The notes beneath the pieces are model-generated. The model had not been told where the DNA came from. It did no database searches and saw nothing but the letters and a program-made list of their open reading frames with translations. Positions 19,945-28,367 of a stretch of DNA of 64,000 nt are shown piece after piece; positions within the stretch are counted from its first letter, which is position 1, and each line of letters opens with the position of its first letter. The position numbers and the translations under genes are program-made. The DNA is from Fictibacillus phosphorivorans. Lineage in GTDB: Bacteria > Bacillota > Bacilli > Bacillales > Fictibacillaceae. Location: the NCBI RefSeq assembly GCF_001629705.1, contig NZ_CP015378.1, forward strand, positions 4,154,001-4,218,000, read 5' to 3'.

Positions 19945-20979
19945 TCATTCTACAGACTTTTTAATTAAACTAATGACATGTTGAGCAAATTGTTCATTCA
20001 ATCGAATTCTATCAGCACCAAAGTTCAGTGCCCCAAGAGATTTCCCTCCAACAAAAGTGATTGGAGCATTAGAATCATATGTGTCCTTTATACTTTTAAT
20101 AGTGTTATTAAAGTGATTCCATCTGTTACTAAATTCAATAGAAAGATTTTTTGCACGAACCTCCCATGGCCATCTATCAGCATTTTTCAAGAAGACAGGT
20201 TCCTCAATAACCTCATAGTAACCCAACAATTTGGTTGTCCCTACAGCATAACAGATTAGTATGTCACCAACTCTTACGGCAGAAGGCTTTCTTTTAGAAA
20301 AATGGAGCTTTTCAATATCATTTCCTAAACTTCTATTAGTGGAGAAAGGTCTATCTGACCAACCTACTGGTTTAATAAAATATCGAATGTCTGATTTACT
20401 TACATTAACCTTTTTCTTGATTAGGTCACTAACTTTTAAATCAATTTTTGGTTTCCTTGTTTCTCCCGAACTACCAGTGTAGCTATCTATTCTTGAAATT
20501 ATATTTGAAATCTCATCATTACTGAGTGCATGACTACTAACATTATACAAATCATCAATAATTTTTCTAACCTGGTTAGACTCATCTATTTGAACACCCC
20601 ATTCATGATTAAAGCCTAAACCTGCTTCAGTAAAATTAGCTGATGTAATTATTGCCTGATGTGGCACACTATCTTTTGAAGATATATATATTTTTCCGTG
20701 TAATTTATTGTCGATGAATACCTTATATTCAATAGCATGTGTTAAGCAATTTAAACAAAATGAATGCAATGAATTTGATTTTTTTAACAAGTCGAGATTA
20801 TCGTCTTTTAATGTTGTTATTAATGAAATTTTCTTTAACCCCATATCCTTTATTTCTTCAAAGAAAATATCAAAAGATTCCATTAAGAATGGGCTAATAA
20901 TATGCAGTTCATCCGCATCTACTAAAATGTCCTTAATGTAATTAAAATGGTTTGAATATAAATTATTTATGACTTTCAT
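19945..20979 (-). CDS. PLD-family nuclease with C-terminal EVE/PUA-like domain
   Basis: The 344-residue protein has an N-terminal phospholipase-D-type nuclease domain with the catalytic set HGK (His94, Lys96), then ITSANFTEAGLG (Ser113, Asn115) and a downstream Glu (NHEWGVQI). One HxK motif is present, so the enzyme would act as a dimer, as other restriction-type PLD nucleases do. Residues 198-300 look like an EVE/PUA-type domain: RYFIKPVGWSDRPF, VGDILICYAVGTTKLLGYYEV, DRWPWEV. EVE domains flip out and read modified bases. The combination suggests a modification-dependent endonuclease. It is monocistronic and next to a BfiI-like restriction system. Confidence 0.75.
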   Translation of the reverse strand: MKVINNLYSNHFNYIKDILVDADELHIISPFLMESFDIFFEEIKDMGLKKISLITTLKDDNLDLLKKSNSLHSFCLNCLTHAIEYKVFIDNKLHGKIYISSKDSVPHQAIITSANFTEAGLGFNHEWGVQIDESNQVRKIIDDLYNVSSHALSNDEISNIISRIDSYTGSSGETRKPKIDLKVSDLIKKKVNVSKSDIRYFIKPVGWSDRPFSTNRSLGNDIEKLHFSKRKPSAVRVGDILICYAVGTTKLLGYYEVIEEPVFLKNADRWPWEVRAKNLSIEFSNRWNHFNNTIKSIKDTYDSNAPITFVGGKSLGALNFGADRIRLNEQFAQHVISLIKKSVE

Positions 20980-21492
20980 TAGAGATCTTCCCCACAGATT
21001 ATTTTCATTAATTCATATGTATCCAACTCTAACCATTGAGTAATGATTTTTTGAACGTTCGTAACTTAAGTAAAATAATACCATTAATTTTACTAGTATG
21101 ATAGTTGGAGTTTGGTCCGAACTTTCTATCGGAAAACATTAAGATAAGTTGAAATATATATTATCATCCTGATTTAATATGAAAGGATGATTATCTTGAA
21201 AGAAACAAAATTAAGTGTAGTCCAATTAACAGACCTTTCCTTATAAAGGAGGCTTGATTCCTTTACTGCTTTTATTGAAACAATATTAATTCGTTTTGAC
21301 TTCATTCTCTTTTCCTCCAAAATATTAGCCAAAGTCTTTATAAATAACGTGGCTAGTTTTTCTATCAAAAAAATAATATATATTTAAAATATTATTCATT
21401 ACGGTCTGCAGTTGGTAATTCATATAGCAAAAAGGAAGATATATGGTAATATTTATGTAGATATAGAACTTAAGAACTAAGGGGGAGTACAA
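20980..21492. other. AT-rich gap without a convincing gene
   Basis: This 513-base stretch separates the divergent PLD-EVE gene and restriction endonuclease gene. A 64-codon minus-strand frame (21174-21368) has no ribosome site and no recognisable similarity. A 16-codon frame with a good GAAAGGATG site starts at 21197 (MKETKLSVVQLTDLSL) and may be the remnant of a gene. Promoters for both neighbours must lie here, but no consensus stands out. Confidence 0.5.
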
Positions 21493-22569
21493 TTGAATTT
21501 TTTCTCTTTACATCCAAACGTTTATGCAACTGGAAGACCAAAAGGATTAATAGGAATGCTTGAAAATGTATGGGTCTCCAATCACACTCCTGGAGAGGGT
21601 ACCCTTTATTTAATATCGGGATTTTCCAACTATAACGGTGGGGTTAGATTTTATGAAACCTTTACAGAGCACATAAACCAAGGAGGAAGAGTTATTGCTA
21701 TTTTGGGTGGAAGTACCTCCCAAAGACTTTCTAGTAGGCAAGTTGTTGAAGAGTTACTAAATAGAGGTGTAGAGGTACATATTATTAATAGAAAACGAAT
21801 ATTACATGCAAAATTATATGGAGCTAGTAATAACTTAGGAGAATCTTTAGTAGTTTCATCTGGTAATTTTACTGGCCCTGGTATGTCCCAAAATATTGAA
21901 GCTTCTCTTCTTTTAGACAATAATACTACTCAATCAATGGGATTCTCGTGGAATGACATGATAAGTGAAATGCTGAATCAGAACTGGCATATTCATAATA
22001 TGACTAACGCTACTGACGTATCTCCTGGCTGGAATCTACTTTATGATGAGCGTACAACAAACTTGACATTAGATGAAACAGAGAGAGTTACCTTAATTGT
22101 TACTTTAGGTCACGCTGATACAGCTAGAATACAAGCTGCGCCAGGCACTACTGCTGGTCAAGGAACACAGTATTTCTGGCTAAGTAAAGATAGTTATGAC
22201 TTCTTCCCACCTTTAACTATTAGAAATCGACGTGGAACAAAAGCAACTTACTCTAGTTTAATAAATATGAATTATATTGACATTAATTATACAGATACTC
22301 AATGTAGAGTTACCTTTGAGGCTGAAAACAACTTTGATTTTAGACTCGGAACTGGAAAATTACGGTACACTGGAGTAGCAGAAAGTAACGATATAGCGGC
22401 AATAACACGTGTTGGTGACTCTGATTATGAACTAAGGATAATTAAACAAGATACCCCTGAGTATGCTCAACTTGACCCTTATGCAGTCAGTTTTATTGGT
22501 AACAGAGGGAAAAGATTTGGCTATATTTCTAATGAAGAATTCGGAAGGATTATTGGGGTTACATTTTAA
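21493..22569 (+). CDS. BfiI-like PLD-family type IIS restriction endonuclease
   Basis: At 358 residues the protein equals BfiI of Bacillus firmus in length, and from memory is nearly identical to it along its whole length. Residues 1-170 form the PLD-type catalytic domain with HAK (His105, Lys107) and SSGNFTGPG (Asn125). BfiI uses one such motif per subunit, His105 being its catalytic nucleophile, and needs no metal ion. Residues about 193-358 are the B3-like DNA-binding domain. BfiI recognises ACTGGG and cuts downstream. TTG start behind GGGGGAG. It converges on the two methyltransferase genes, completing a restriction-modification system. Confidence 0.93.
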   Translation: MNFFSLHPNVYATGRPKGLIGMLENVWVSNHTPGEGTLYLISGFSNYNGGVRFYETFTEHINQGGRVIAILGGSTSQRLSSRQVVEELLNRGVEVHIINRKRILHAKLYGASNNLGESLVVSSGNFTGPGMSQNIEASLLLDNNTTQSMGFSWNDMISEMLNQNWHIHNMTNATDVSPGWNLLYDERTTNLTLDETERVTLIVTLGHADTARIQAAPGTTAGQGTQYFWLSKDSYDFFPPLTIRNRRGTKATYSSLINMNYIDINYTDTQCRVTFEAENNFDFRLGTGKLRYTGVAESNDIAAITRVGDSDYELRIIKQDTPEYAQLDPYAVSFIGNRGKRFGYISNEEFGRIIGVTF

Positions 22570-22577
22570 GCAAAGTT

Positions 22578-22611
22578 ATAGCTGGTATTGTTCAAAAACA
22601 ATACCAGCTAT
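22578..22611. terminator. bidirectional hairpin between converging restriction and methylase genes
   Basis: Perfect 15-bp stem ATAGCTGGTATTGTT / AACAATACCAGCTAT with a 4-base loop, lying exactly between the two stop codons. The T-runs are poor on both sides. Confidence 0.7.
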
Positions 22612-22614
22612 TGG

Positions 22615-24129
22615 TTAAGGCTTCCTTAGAATAATCAAAGTTTCATTATTTACAGCATTTTTATGATGAATACCATATCGTTTATAAGTTTGGAGTTCTA
22701 CACTCTCATCATGAATCCACCCTACAGCAACTGCAATTTCCACTAGGAGTTTTGGAGTATTAATATCAAACCTCTTTCCCCCTAAGGTAGTATGGTTATG
22801 TCCAACTATTAGTGCATACGGTGCATTTTTTTTAAAGTAAGGTAATAGGTTTTTAAACATTAACATCATATCAGCAAGATACCTATATAAAAGCACCGGA
22901 ACTGCTTGTCTGCGAAAGCCGTCTGACTCACTTAATGCGTATTGTAACGTATTACAATACATAAATAACGATTCAGGTATCTGTGAAACATTACTTAACA
23001 TCTTTTCTTGCCACTCTTTTTTTACAGCATTTTTAAACTCTCTGCTCCCTATAAGATTACCTTCTAAAGGCATAATTTCATTAGGAGGGATTAGCCCTAA
23101 CCAAACTAGGCTAAGACGCTGTGTATCGATATATGGTAAAGCCGTCGCATAAGGAGGACTTGTTATTCCTGCATCAAAATAATTTAGATCTAATACTCCT
23201 TCTTGTGCTTCTAAATTTCTTGAATCAAAATTTATTGCTTTGTTTTTCTTTACTTTTAACCCTGTAGTTTCTTGGGAAGCTCTTATGTTATTAACAAACT
23301 TATTTATAGATAACTCATATGCGTCAATAAGTAATTCTTCTGGAAAAGGTGATTTACGTCTTCGAATCCTTAAATCAGCAGGTTCTTGTAAAGAATATTC
23401 ACGTATAAGATTACTTAGTAGAACTAGAAATATATTTTTTAGTGGACCAGCATTATGATTTATACTTTCCCTTAAAAATTCAATTTCAAAAAAAGTTTCT
23501 TCGGGAAACCATTTAAGTAAATATTCTTCACGTTCAGTTAAATTTAATGGTAATTCAAATATGTTATTGGACTGATGATAATCTCTAATAATTTTATTTC
23601 CTACTTCAGCAATTTTCTCAGCAGGATTTGATATTGCTATTTGTTTCGCATTTGCAATGAATACAGCAAAAGGATTAATGTCTAGACCGATAGCATTTAT
23701 GTTTTGAAGTGAACATTCAAGTAGAGTTGTTCCACTACCAGAAAACGGGTCAATTACATTACTATTTTCATTCACGTTAAAAATATTCAGAAGAGACTTG
23801 ACCACCTGTGGATTAAATTTACCTTTATATTCATGAATACCGTGTGCTGAATACCTTGTAGCTTGTCTGTTATTTGTAGAATTGCCTGCAGTTTGTTCAA
23901 CTCTCACTTGAGAAGGAATTATCGTTTCATTTTCTGACTCCACCATGGAAAAATAAGTGAGTTTTTTTAACTTTTCATTTGCAGAAGCGGTTCCGCTTAG
24001 TTCAATGTTTATTACATCATTTTCTGAATAAATTTCTTGAGGATTTAATAATGCCTCAACTTCTTTTAAAGCTAACTCTTTTTCATACGGAAAGTATTTG
24101 TAATTATTCCAGAATAAGCGATAATGCAT
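22615..24129 (-). CDS. N4-cytosine-type DNA methyltransferase of the BfiI-like system (1)
   Basis: The 504-residue protein carries the SAM-binding motif I DPFSGSGTT (127-135), the following acidic motif GLDINPFAV, and the catalytic motif IV TSPPY (323-327), the form typical of N4-cytosine methyltransferases. ATG start behind a strong AAAGGAGG. It is the second gene of a two-methyltransferase operon, 21 bases after the first. Two enzymes are expected because the ACTGGG site of BfiI is asymmetric and each strand needs its own methylase. Which strand this one modifies is unknown. Confidence 0.92.
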   Translation of the reverse strand: MHYRLFWNNYKYFPYEKELALKEVEALLNPQEIYSENDVINIELSGTASANEKLKKLTYFSMVESENETIIPSQVRVEQTAGNSTNNRQATRYSAHGIHEYKGKFNPQVVKSLLNIFNVNENSNVIDPFSGSGTTLLECSLQNINAIGLDINPFAVFIANAKQIAISNPAEKIAEVGNKIIRDYHQSNNIFELPLNLTEREEYLLKWFPEETFFEIEFLRESINHNAGPLKNIFLVLLSNLIREYSLQEPADLRIRRRKSPFPEELLIDAYELSINKFVNNIRASQETTGLKVKKNKAINFDSRNLEAQEGVLDLNYFDAGITSPPYATALPYIDTQRLSLVWLGLIPPNEIMPLEGNLIGSREFKNAVKKEWQEKMLSNVSQIPESLFMYCNTLQYALSESDGFRRQAVPVLLYRYLADMMLMFKNLLPYFKKNAPYALIVGHNHTTLGGKRFDINTPKLLVEIAVAVGWIHDESVELQTYKRYGIHHKNAVNNETLIILRKP

Positions 24130-24150
24130 CTAAATACCTCCTTTCGATAT

Positions 24151-25278
24151 TTACATTTTTTGTAATATTAATAAAGTTTCTTTTTTAATCTTTGCATGAG
24201 ATAAATTAAAAGACTTTCTATGCTTAGCAATATTTCTGTCAATAATCGCTACAACAGATAAATTATGTTTTAAAGCTAAATCCTCAATTATTTTAGAATT
24301 ATCATAATGTTGCCCATGAATAATAGAACGTCCAACCACAAAACAAATGTACCCAGAAGAAACAACTACCTTTGTTAGTAATTCCATTACATTATCTATC
24401 TGTAATTTAAAATCATCTATAGTTTGATGGTTTTTCTTAAAATAGTGGGCTCTTGCACCTATTTCACTAGTTTTAACTTCATTTGGGTCATATCCCAGCC
24501 ACCACATACGATATTTGTGATATAACCAATATTCGTAGGCATTTGGATAAGGAGGTGAAGTAATAACCATGCCAATAGGTTTTTTTATGTCTGAAGGGGT
24601 TACTTCTAGGATACTTTTATTAATTATCTGAGTGCTTAACTTATTTTCAAATAAGTTCTCTCCAAGATATTGACTTAATTTTTGACAAGCTACTAAAAAA
24701 TAACTAAAAACATTTTCTTTTGTTACATTCTTTTCGATTGCTGCATATCTTGTATCACTTTCTTGATTTGAGACTCGAACAATAATACTTGATAGTGCAA
24801 GTCTCAAACCATTTCTAGTAGTTTCATGCTCTACTTTGTCAATTTCAGAAACTAAAACAGATATTGCATGCTGGATATCCACTTTAAACCAATGATTAAC
24901 ATTTGGAATTTCTTTGTTAATTTCATTATTATTTTTCTTAGCTCTGCCAATACATTCTTCAGCGATATTTACAAAGTCAGACGGTAAAGTATTAGTTTTG
25001 ACTTTACTTATCAAACAAGCTATAGGATTTAAATCCACCCCAACTGTTGGGTATCCCTTACTTTGAGCTTCTACTAGAGTAGTTCCACTACCGCAAAAAG
25101 GGTCAAGAACCGCTGTCCCCTCAGGCACAGGAAGAGCGTCCAATATCGTTCTCGGAATTTCAGGAATGAATTTTGCTGGATAAGGGTGAATCGAATGAAT
25201 TCCTTTGGTTGCACTTGAACCAGTAAAGTCCCAATCTATTTCATGAAGCTTTTCTTTTATATCATTTGCTATATTCAT
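24151..25278 (-). CDS. N4-cytosine-type DNA methyltransferase of the BfiI-like system (2)
   Basis: This protein of 375 residues has motif I DPFCGSGTT near residue 59, GVDLNPIACLIS after it, and catalytic TSPPY near 240-244, again the N4-cytosine type. It differs substantially from its neighbour, as expected for the partner that methylates the other strand. I choose the ATG at 25278 rather than 25293, because GAAAGGTG is correctly spaced only for the later start. It is the promoter-proximal gene of the methylase pair, so protection can be made before or independently of the nuclease. Confidence 0.92.
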   Translation of the reverse strand: MNIANDIKEKLHEIDWDFTGSSATKGIHSIHPYPAKFIPEIPRTILDALPVPEGTAVLDPFCGSGTTLVEAQSKGYPTVGVDLNPIACLISKVKTNTLPSDFVNIAEECIGRAKKNNNEINKEIPNVNHWFKVDIQHAISVLVSEIDKVEHETTRNGLRLALSSIIVRVSNQESDTRYAAIEKNVTKENVFSYFLVACQKLSQYLGENLFENKLSTQIINKSILEVTPSDIKKPIGMVITSPPYPNAYEYWLYHKYRMWWLGYDPNEVKTSEIGARAHYFKKNHQTIDDFKLQIDNVMELLTKVVVSSGYICFVVGRSIIHGQHYDNSKIIEDLALKHNLSVVAIIDRNIAKHRKSFNLSHAKIKKETLLILQKM

Positions 25279-25409
25279 ATTTGCACCTTTCATATATTCC
25301 TAACGAATATAATCATAGATTTTAGTGAATAACTTATTAACTATAACATAACTTTTATCTTTCAAAAGCAGTGGTAAATACTCCAAATAATTTAATATTT
25401 TTCCTTTTA

Positions 25410-25721
25410 CTAAAGTTTTGATTCAATACGTTTTAATGTAACCAAAATCTCACTAAGAAGGTCCTCAATCTTGTTTGGAGTAGATTCAGCAATTTCAGTT
25501 CCAAGTGAAAGATTTTCAGTAATCTGGTTTGGAATTTTATCTAAACACACTTTAAATGCCATTTCCCAAGTTGTATGATTTGTTAACTTATATTGTTTAA
25601 TATCATTAAAAGTTTGTATGTGCTCTTCTGAGAACTGCTGCCTATTGCCAATTAATCCTTTCTCTCGTAAGTGTTTTTTAAAAGCTCTTACGTTTCCAAT
25701 TTTATCTTTAACTTTCTCCAC
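25410..25721 (-). CDS. small protein of unknown function, start uncertain
   Basis: This frame of 103 codons from GTG 25721 encodes a basic N-terminal part (KVKDKIGNVRAFKKHLREKGLIGNRQQF) and a helical acidic C-terminal part ending in LLSEILVTLKRIESKL. The GTG has no ribosome site. A strong GGAGGGAG lies about 36 bases upstream and is spaced for an ATT codon at 25748 in the same frame, preceded by no ATG/GTG/TTG before an in-frame stop. The first residues would then be IYKYSDEEF. It may use a rare start or be 5'-truncated. It lies upstream of the methylase genes and could be a controller or a helix-turn-helix protein, but I recognise no family. Confidence 0.5.
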   Translation of the reverse strand: MEKVKDKIGNVRAFKKHLREKGLIGNRQQFSEEHIQTFNDIKQYKLTNHTTWEMAFKVCLDKIPNQITENLSLGTEIAESTPNKIEDLLSEILVTLKRIESKL

Positions 25722-25910
25722 GAATTCTTCATCACTATACTTATAAATAGTTCTCCCTCCAATCCAACTGAATTTAAAGTTATATTAACTTTTATTGATG
25801 TTATTATAAGTTTAATGTACTATTCGGATATGGTCAATAGAAATACGAACATTAGTTCTATTTAATTTTTAAAATATAAAAAGAGCAATCTTAATAGACC
25901 ACTCTTACAT

Positions 25911-25924
25911 AAAAACCTCATTTA
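25911..25924 (-). repeat. right terminal inverted repeat
   Basis: AAAAACCTCATTTA, perfect complement of the left repeat at 18314-18327. It overlaps the stop codon of rlmH by three bases. Confidence 0.78.
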
Positions 25925-25947
25925 CTTATGGTACGGTTCCCCTCGAT
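25922..25947. repeat. right att-like direct repeat inside the rlmH 3' end
   Basis: The minus strand reads GGGGAACCGTACCATAAGTAA, the last codons (GEPYHK-stop) of rlmH, repeated with synonymous differences at 18283-18308. Confidence 0.82.
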
Positions 25948-26401
25948 TAATCCGAAACGCCCGATAAATCTGCTCAATCAGCACCAACTTCATCAATTGA
26001 TGCGGATACGTAATCTTCCCAAATGATATCTTCTCATTTGCCCGCTTCATAACAGCATCGCTTAAGCCTAAAGATCCTCCAATAACAAAAGCAACCTTGC
26101 TCTTGCCATACGTCGCAAGCTGATCTAAATTTTTAGCCAGATCTTCAGATGAAACAGCTTTTCCCTCGATCGCCATCGCAATCACATGCACATCTTGACC
26201 GATCTTTGCTAGAATTCTTTCACCTTCAGCATTTTTGACCATGACCATCTCTTGATCACTTAAGGTTTCAGGTGCTTTTTCATCCGGGACCTCTATGATT
26301 TCTACTTTTGCATAAGGTCCTAGTCGCTTTAAGTATTCATCAATACCTAGTTTTAAGTATTTTTCTTTTAATTTCCCTACGGAAACGATTGAAATATTCA
26401 C
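25922..26401 (-). CDS. rlmH: 23S rRNA pseudouridine-1915 N3-methyltransferase RlmH
   Basis: The 159-residue protein has standard RlmH length and its motifs: [20 protein letters not shown] at the start, [15 protein letters not shown] in the SPOUT knot, and the closing [19 protein letters not shown]. It methylates pseudouridine 1915 in helix 69 of 23S rRNA. I choose the GTG at 26401 over a TTG at 26422 because the latter overlaps the GGAGGGAAG ribosome site and the family begins at this methionine. In staphylococci this gene (orfX) is the insertion site of SCC elements. Here too a cassette abuts its 3' end without changing the protein. Confidence 0.96.
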   Translation of the reverse strand: MNISIVSVGKLKEKYLKLGIDEYLKRLGPYAKVEIIEVPDEKAPETLSDQEMVMVKNAEGERILAKIGQDVHVIAMAIEGKAVSSEDLAKNLDQLATYGKSKVAFVIGGSLGLSDAVMKRANEKISFGKITYPHQLMKLVLIEQIYRAFRINRGEPYHK

Positions 26402-26481
26402 TTGTTGAAAACTTCCCTCCAAATAAGTTATCCCCAGAACTTATCCACATATGCACAATTAGTGCTATATATTGTAGGCGT

Positions 26482-26646
26482 TCATATGTTCGATACTTTA
26501 TATACACCTTTGTTATCGCAGTATTCACAACCTGTTGATAACTCATCATTCTCTGTTAGTAACTCAACAACAGGTGGCGTTTCAAACTCATCCACAATGA
26601 TGTCAATCGCAAGCTCAGCATGGTCTTTGCAGCAAATAATAACCAA
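26482..26646 (-). CDS. CxxH/CxxC small protein
   Basis: A 54-residue frame with TTG start and GGAGTG ribosome site. It begins LVIICCKDHAELAIDIIVDE and ends with STGCEYCDNKGVYKVSNI. The CxxH (CKDH) and CxxC (CEYC) pairs look like a small metal-binding module and match the short CxxH/CxxC protein family that sits beside rlmH/htrA in many Bacillus genomes. Function unknown. It lies between htrC and rlmH on the same strand. Confidence 0.8.
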   Translation of the reverse strand: MVIICCKDHAELAIDIIVDEFETPPVVELLTENDELSTGCEYCDNKGVYKVSNI

Positions 26647-26805
26647 TTCTTTTCACTCCTTACTTATCCACAATCCTTCTTATTACACTAACGAATTTAC
26701 AGCTGTGTGTAAACAATCCAATAAAATAAAGTTGTCCACATGTGGAATTACTTTTTAATTCTTTTTAGAATGGTGGTAATCTTTTTTTCTTTCCTTCCCC
26801 GACAA

Positions 26806-26933
26806 ATTGATTGGAGTGTAAGATGCGAGACTCCTGCGGGACAAGCGGTCAGGTGAGACCCTTAATGGCGCGAAGCGGCAAGGGGCTCACCGCCTGCCCC
26901 GCGGAAAGCGAGCAACCTGAAACGGAAATCAAC
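26806..26933 (+). repeat. 128-bp palindromic dispersed repeat, copy 2
   Basis: Subtype A (CTCCTGCGGGACAAGCGG paired with CCTGCCCCGCGG), central stem CCCTT/AAGGG and outer ends TTGATT/AATCAA. It lies beyond the terminator of htrC in the 26647-27002 gap. Confidence 0.92.
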
Positions 26934-26967
26934 TCACTCTCAAAGTCGCCTAAGCACCAACAAACAA

Positions 26968-26999
26968 AAAAACAGGAGACCCTAAAGCCCCCTGTTCCA
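26968..26999 (-). terminator. terminator after htrC
   Basis: In the minus direction AACAGGGGGC pairs with GTCTCCTGTT and is followed by six T, right after the htrC stop. Confidence 0.8.
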
Positions 27000-27002
27000 C
27001 TT

Positions 27003-28211
27003 TTATTGAGATTGCTTACCACCGCTCAATTCAACTTTAACGGTCTTCTTCTTCCCATCACGATAGAACGTCACATCCACCTCATCACCAATCTTCGCCT
27101 TTGTATAAAGGAACTTACGAAGAGCGATTGGGTCTTTGATCTTCTCTCCACCCATCTCGACAATTACGTCCATTTCCTTAATACCCGCACGAGCTGCTGG
27201 TGAAGCTGACGTGATCTCCATCACAACGACACCTTCTTGTACGCTGTTTGGAATCTTCAGCGTTTGTTCACGCTGATACGTGTTCACTTGAGAAAGCGGA
27301 ATGATGTTAACACCTAAGAATGGTCTGCGTGTTTCACCATATTGCTCAAGATCTTCGATGATCGGCTTTGCCACATCAGATGGAATGGCGAAACCGATTC
27401 CTTCTACTTCGTTCTGCGCGATTTTAGAAGAGTTGATCCCGATCACCTGACCGGAAATATTGATCAAAGCACCACCGCTGTTACCCGGGTTGATCGCTGC
27501 ATCTGTCTGAATAACTTCAGCTTGCCAATCTGGGTTTCCGTCTTGATCCAGATCAACTGGAATCGAACGGTCTGCACTTGATACAACACCTTGTGTAACA
27601 GATCCAGGGAAGTTTCCGAGCGGATTACCGATGGCGATGGCAGGTTCACCACGTTTTAAGTCACCTGATACTCCAAACTCCGCTACACTATCGACCTTGC
27701 TGCCATCGATTTCAACAACAGCTAAGTCCATTAGAGGATCAGTTCCGCGTAATGTGCCTTTAAGCTTCGTACCGTTGCTAAGCGTAATCTCGATTTGGTT
27801 CGCATCGGCCACAACGTGGTCATTTGTTACCACATAGGCTTTATTGCCTTCTTTTTTATAAATAACACCTGATCCTGTGCCCGCTGGCTGCTGGCTCCAA
27901 AAATCAGTCTGCTGAATGTTGATGACTTCCACAACTGCATCAGATGCTTTATCAACGGCATCCGTTACATTCGTCGTCAGATCCACATCCACTTTTCGCT
28001 GTTCCACATTTTCGTCAGTACCTAGACCGTTTTGTTCCTCATTCGGAGGATACAGATTGTCTGGTAAAAGACCAGCTCCTCCTAGTGCAGGTACTGTAAA
28101 CAAGACAAGCAAACCGCCTAGAATGGCTCCTAGCAAAGCTGGTAGAAACTTTCCTCCACGGTTTCCTTTTTGTCGAGATGGTTGTTGATAATCATCATCG
28201 TAATAACCCAT
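27003..28211 (-). CDS. htrC: membrane-anchored HtrA-type serine protease
   Basis: The 402-residue protein has a short cytoplasmic N-terminus, one membrane helix (about residues 22-42), a trypsin-like protease domain with His132 (VTNDHVV), Asp162 (MDLAVVEI) and Ser245 (NPGNSGGAL), and a C-terminal PDZ domain (about 300-390). It degrades misfolded proteins outside the membrane. A longer frame starts at 28271, but GGTGAGG sits correctly before the ATG at 28211 and the cytoplasmic motif MGYYDDDYQQ is typical of the family. Its place after walJ is as in B. subtilis, where it is htrC (yyxA). Confidence 0.95.
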   Translation of the reverse strand: MGYYDDDYQQPSRQKGNRGGKFLPALLGAILGGLLVLFTVPALGGAGLLPDNLYPPNEEQNGLGTDENVEQRKVDVDLTTNVTDAVDKASDAVVEVINIQQTDFWSQQPAGTGSGVIYKKEGNKAYVVTNDHVVADANQIEITLSNGTKLKGTLRGTDPLMDLAVVEIDGSKVDSVAEFGVSGDLKRGEPAIAIGNPLGNFPGSVTQGVVSSADRSIPVDLDQDGNPDWQAEVIQTDAAINPGNSGGALINISGQVIGINSSKIAQNEVEGIGFAIPSDVAKPIIEDLEQYGETRRPFLGVNIIPLSQVNTYQREQTLKIPNSVQEGVVVMEITSASPAARAGIKEMDVIVEMGGEKIKDPIALRKFLYTKAKIGDEVDVTFYRDGKKKTVKVELSGGKQSQ

Positions 28212-28367
28212 ATGTTCCTCACCGTTCCTTTCAACAATTAAATGGATGAAGTCATAACCTAGTATAAGCAATTAGTCCTGAAATTATGGACATTTTGGGT
28301 TATTTTTCATAATTTCCCACACTTATTGTTATTTCCGGAAACGGCTTACTTTAAACAAGTAAGTATT

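Larger units (their letters stand above)
18283..25947. mobile_element. SCC-like cassette inserted at the 3' end of rlmH
   Basis: A 7.6-kb AT-rich island. Its far (left) end repeats the last codons of rlmH (18283-18308 versus 25922-25947, 21 of 26 bases alike, both encoding GEPYHK-stop on the minus strand). Just inside each end lies a perfect 14-bp inverted repeat, TAAATGAGGTTTTT (18314-18327) and its complement (25911-25924). Direct-repeat att sites in the rlmH/orfX tail with internal inverted repeats are the hallmark of SCC elements mobilised by Ccr serine recombinases. No ccr gene lies inside, so the element is non-autonomous or has lost its recombinase. Cargo: a broken ATPase gene, a PLD-EVE protein, a BfiI-like restriction-modification system and a small protein. 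Confidence 0.8.

Noticed and set aside
21174..21368. 64-codon minus-strand gene in the gap before the restriction endonuclease
   Set aside because: No ribosome site, AT-biased composition and no recognisable motif.
18283..25947. Canonical SCCmec or other resistance cassette
   Set aside because: No mec, ccr or resistance gene is present; only the boundary architecture is SCC-like.
26811..27203. Reading frame through dispersed repeat 2 that looks like a protein (MRDSCGTSGQ...)
   Set aside because: It is translated palindromic repeat; similar frames appear at the other copies, without ribosome sites and in either orientation.
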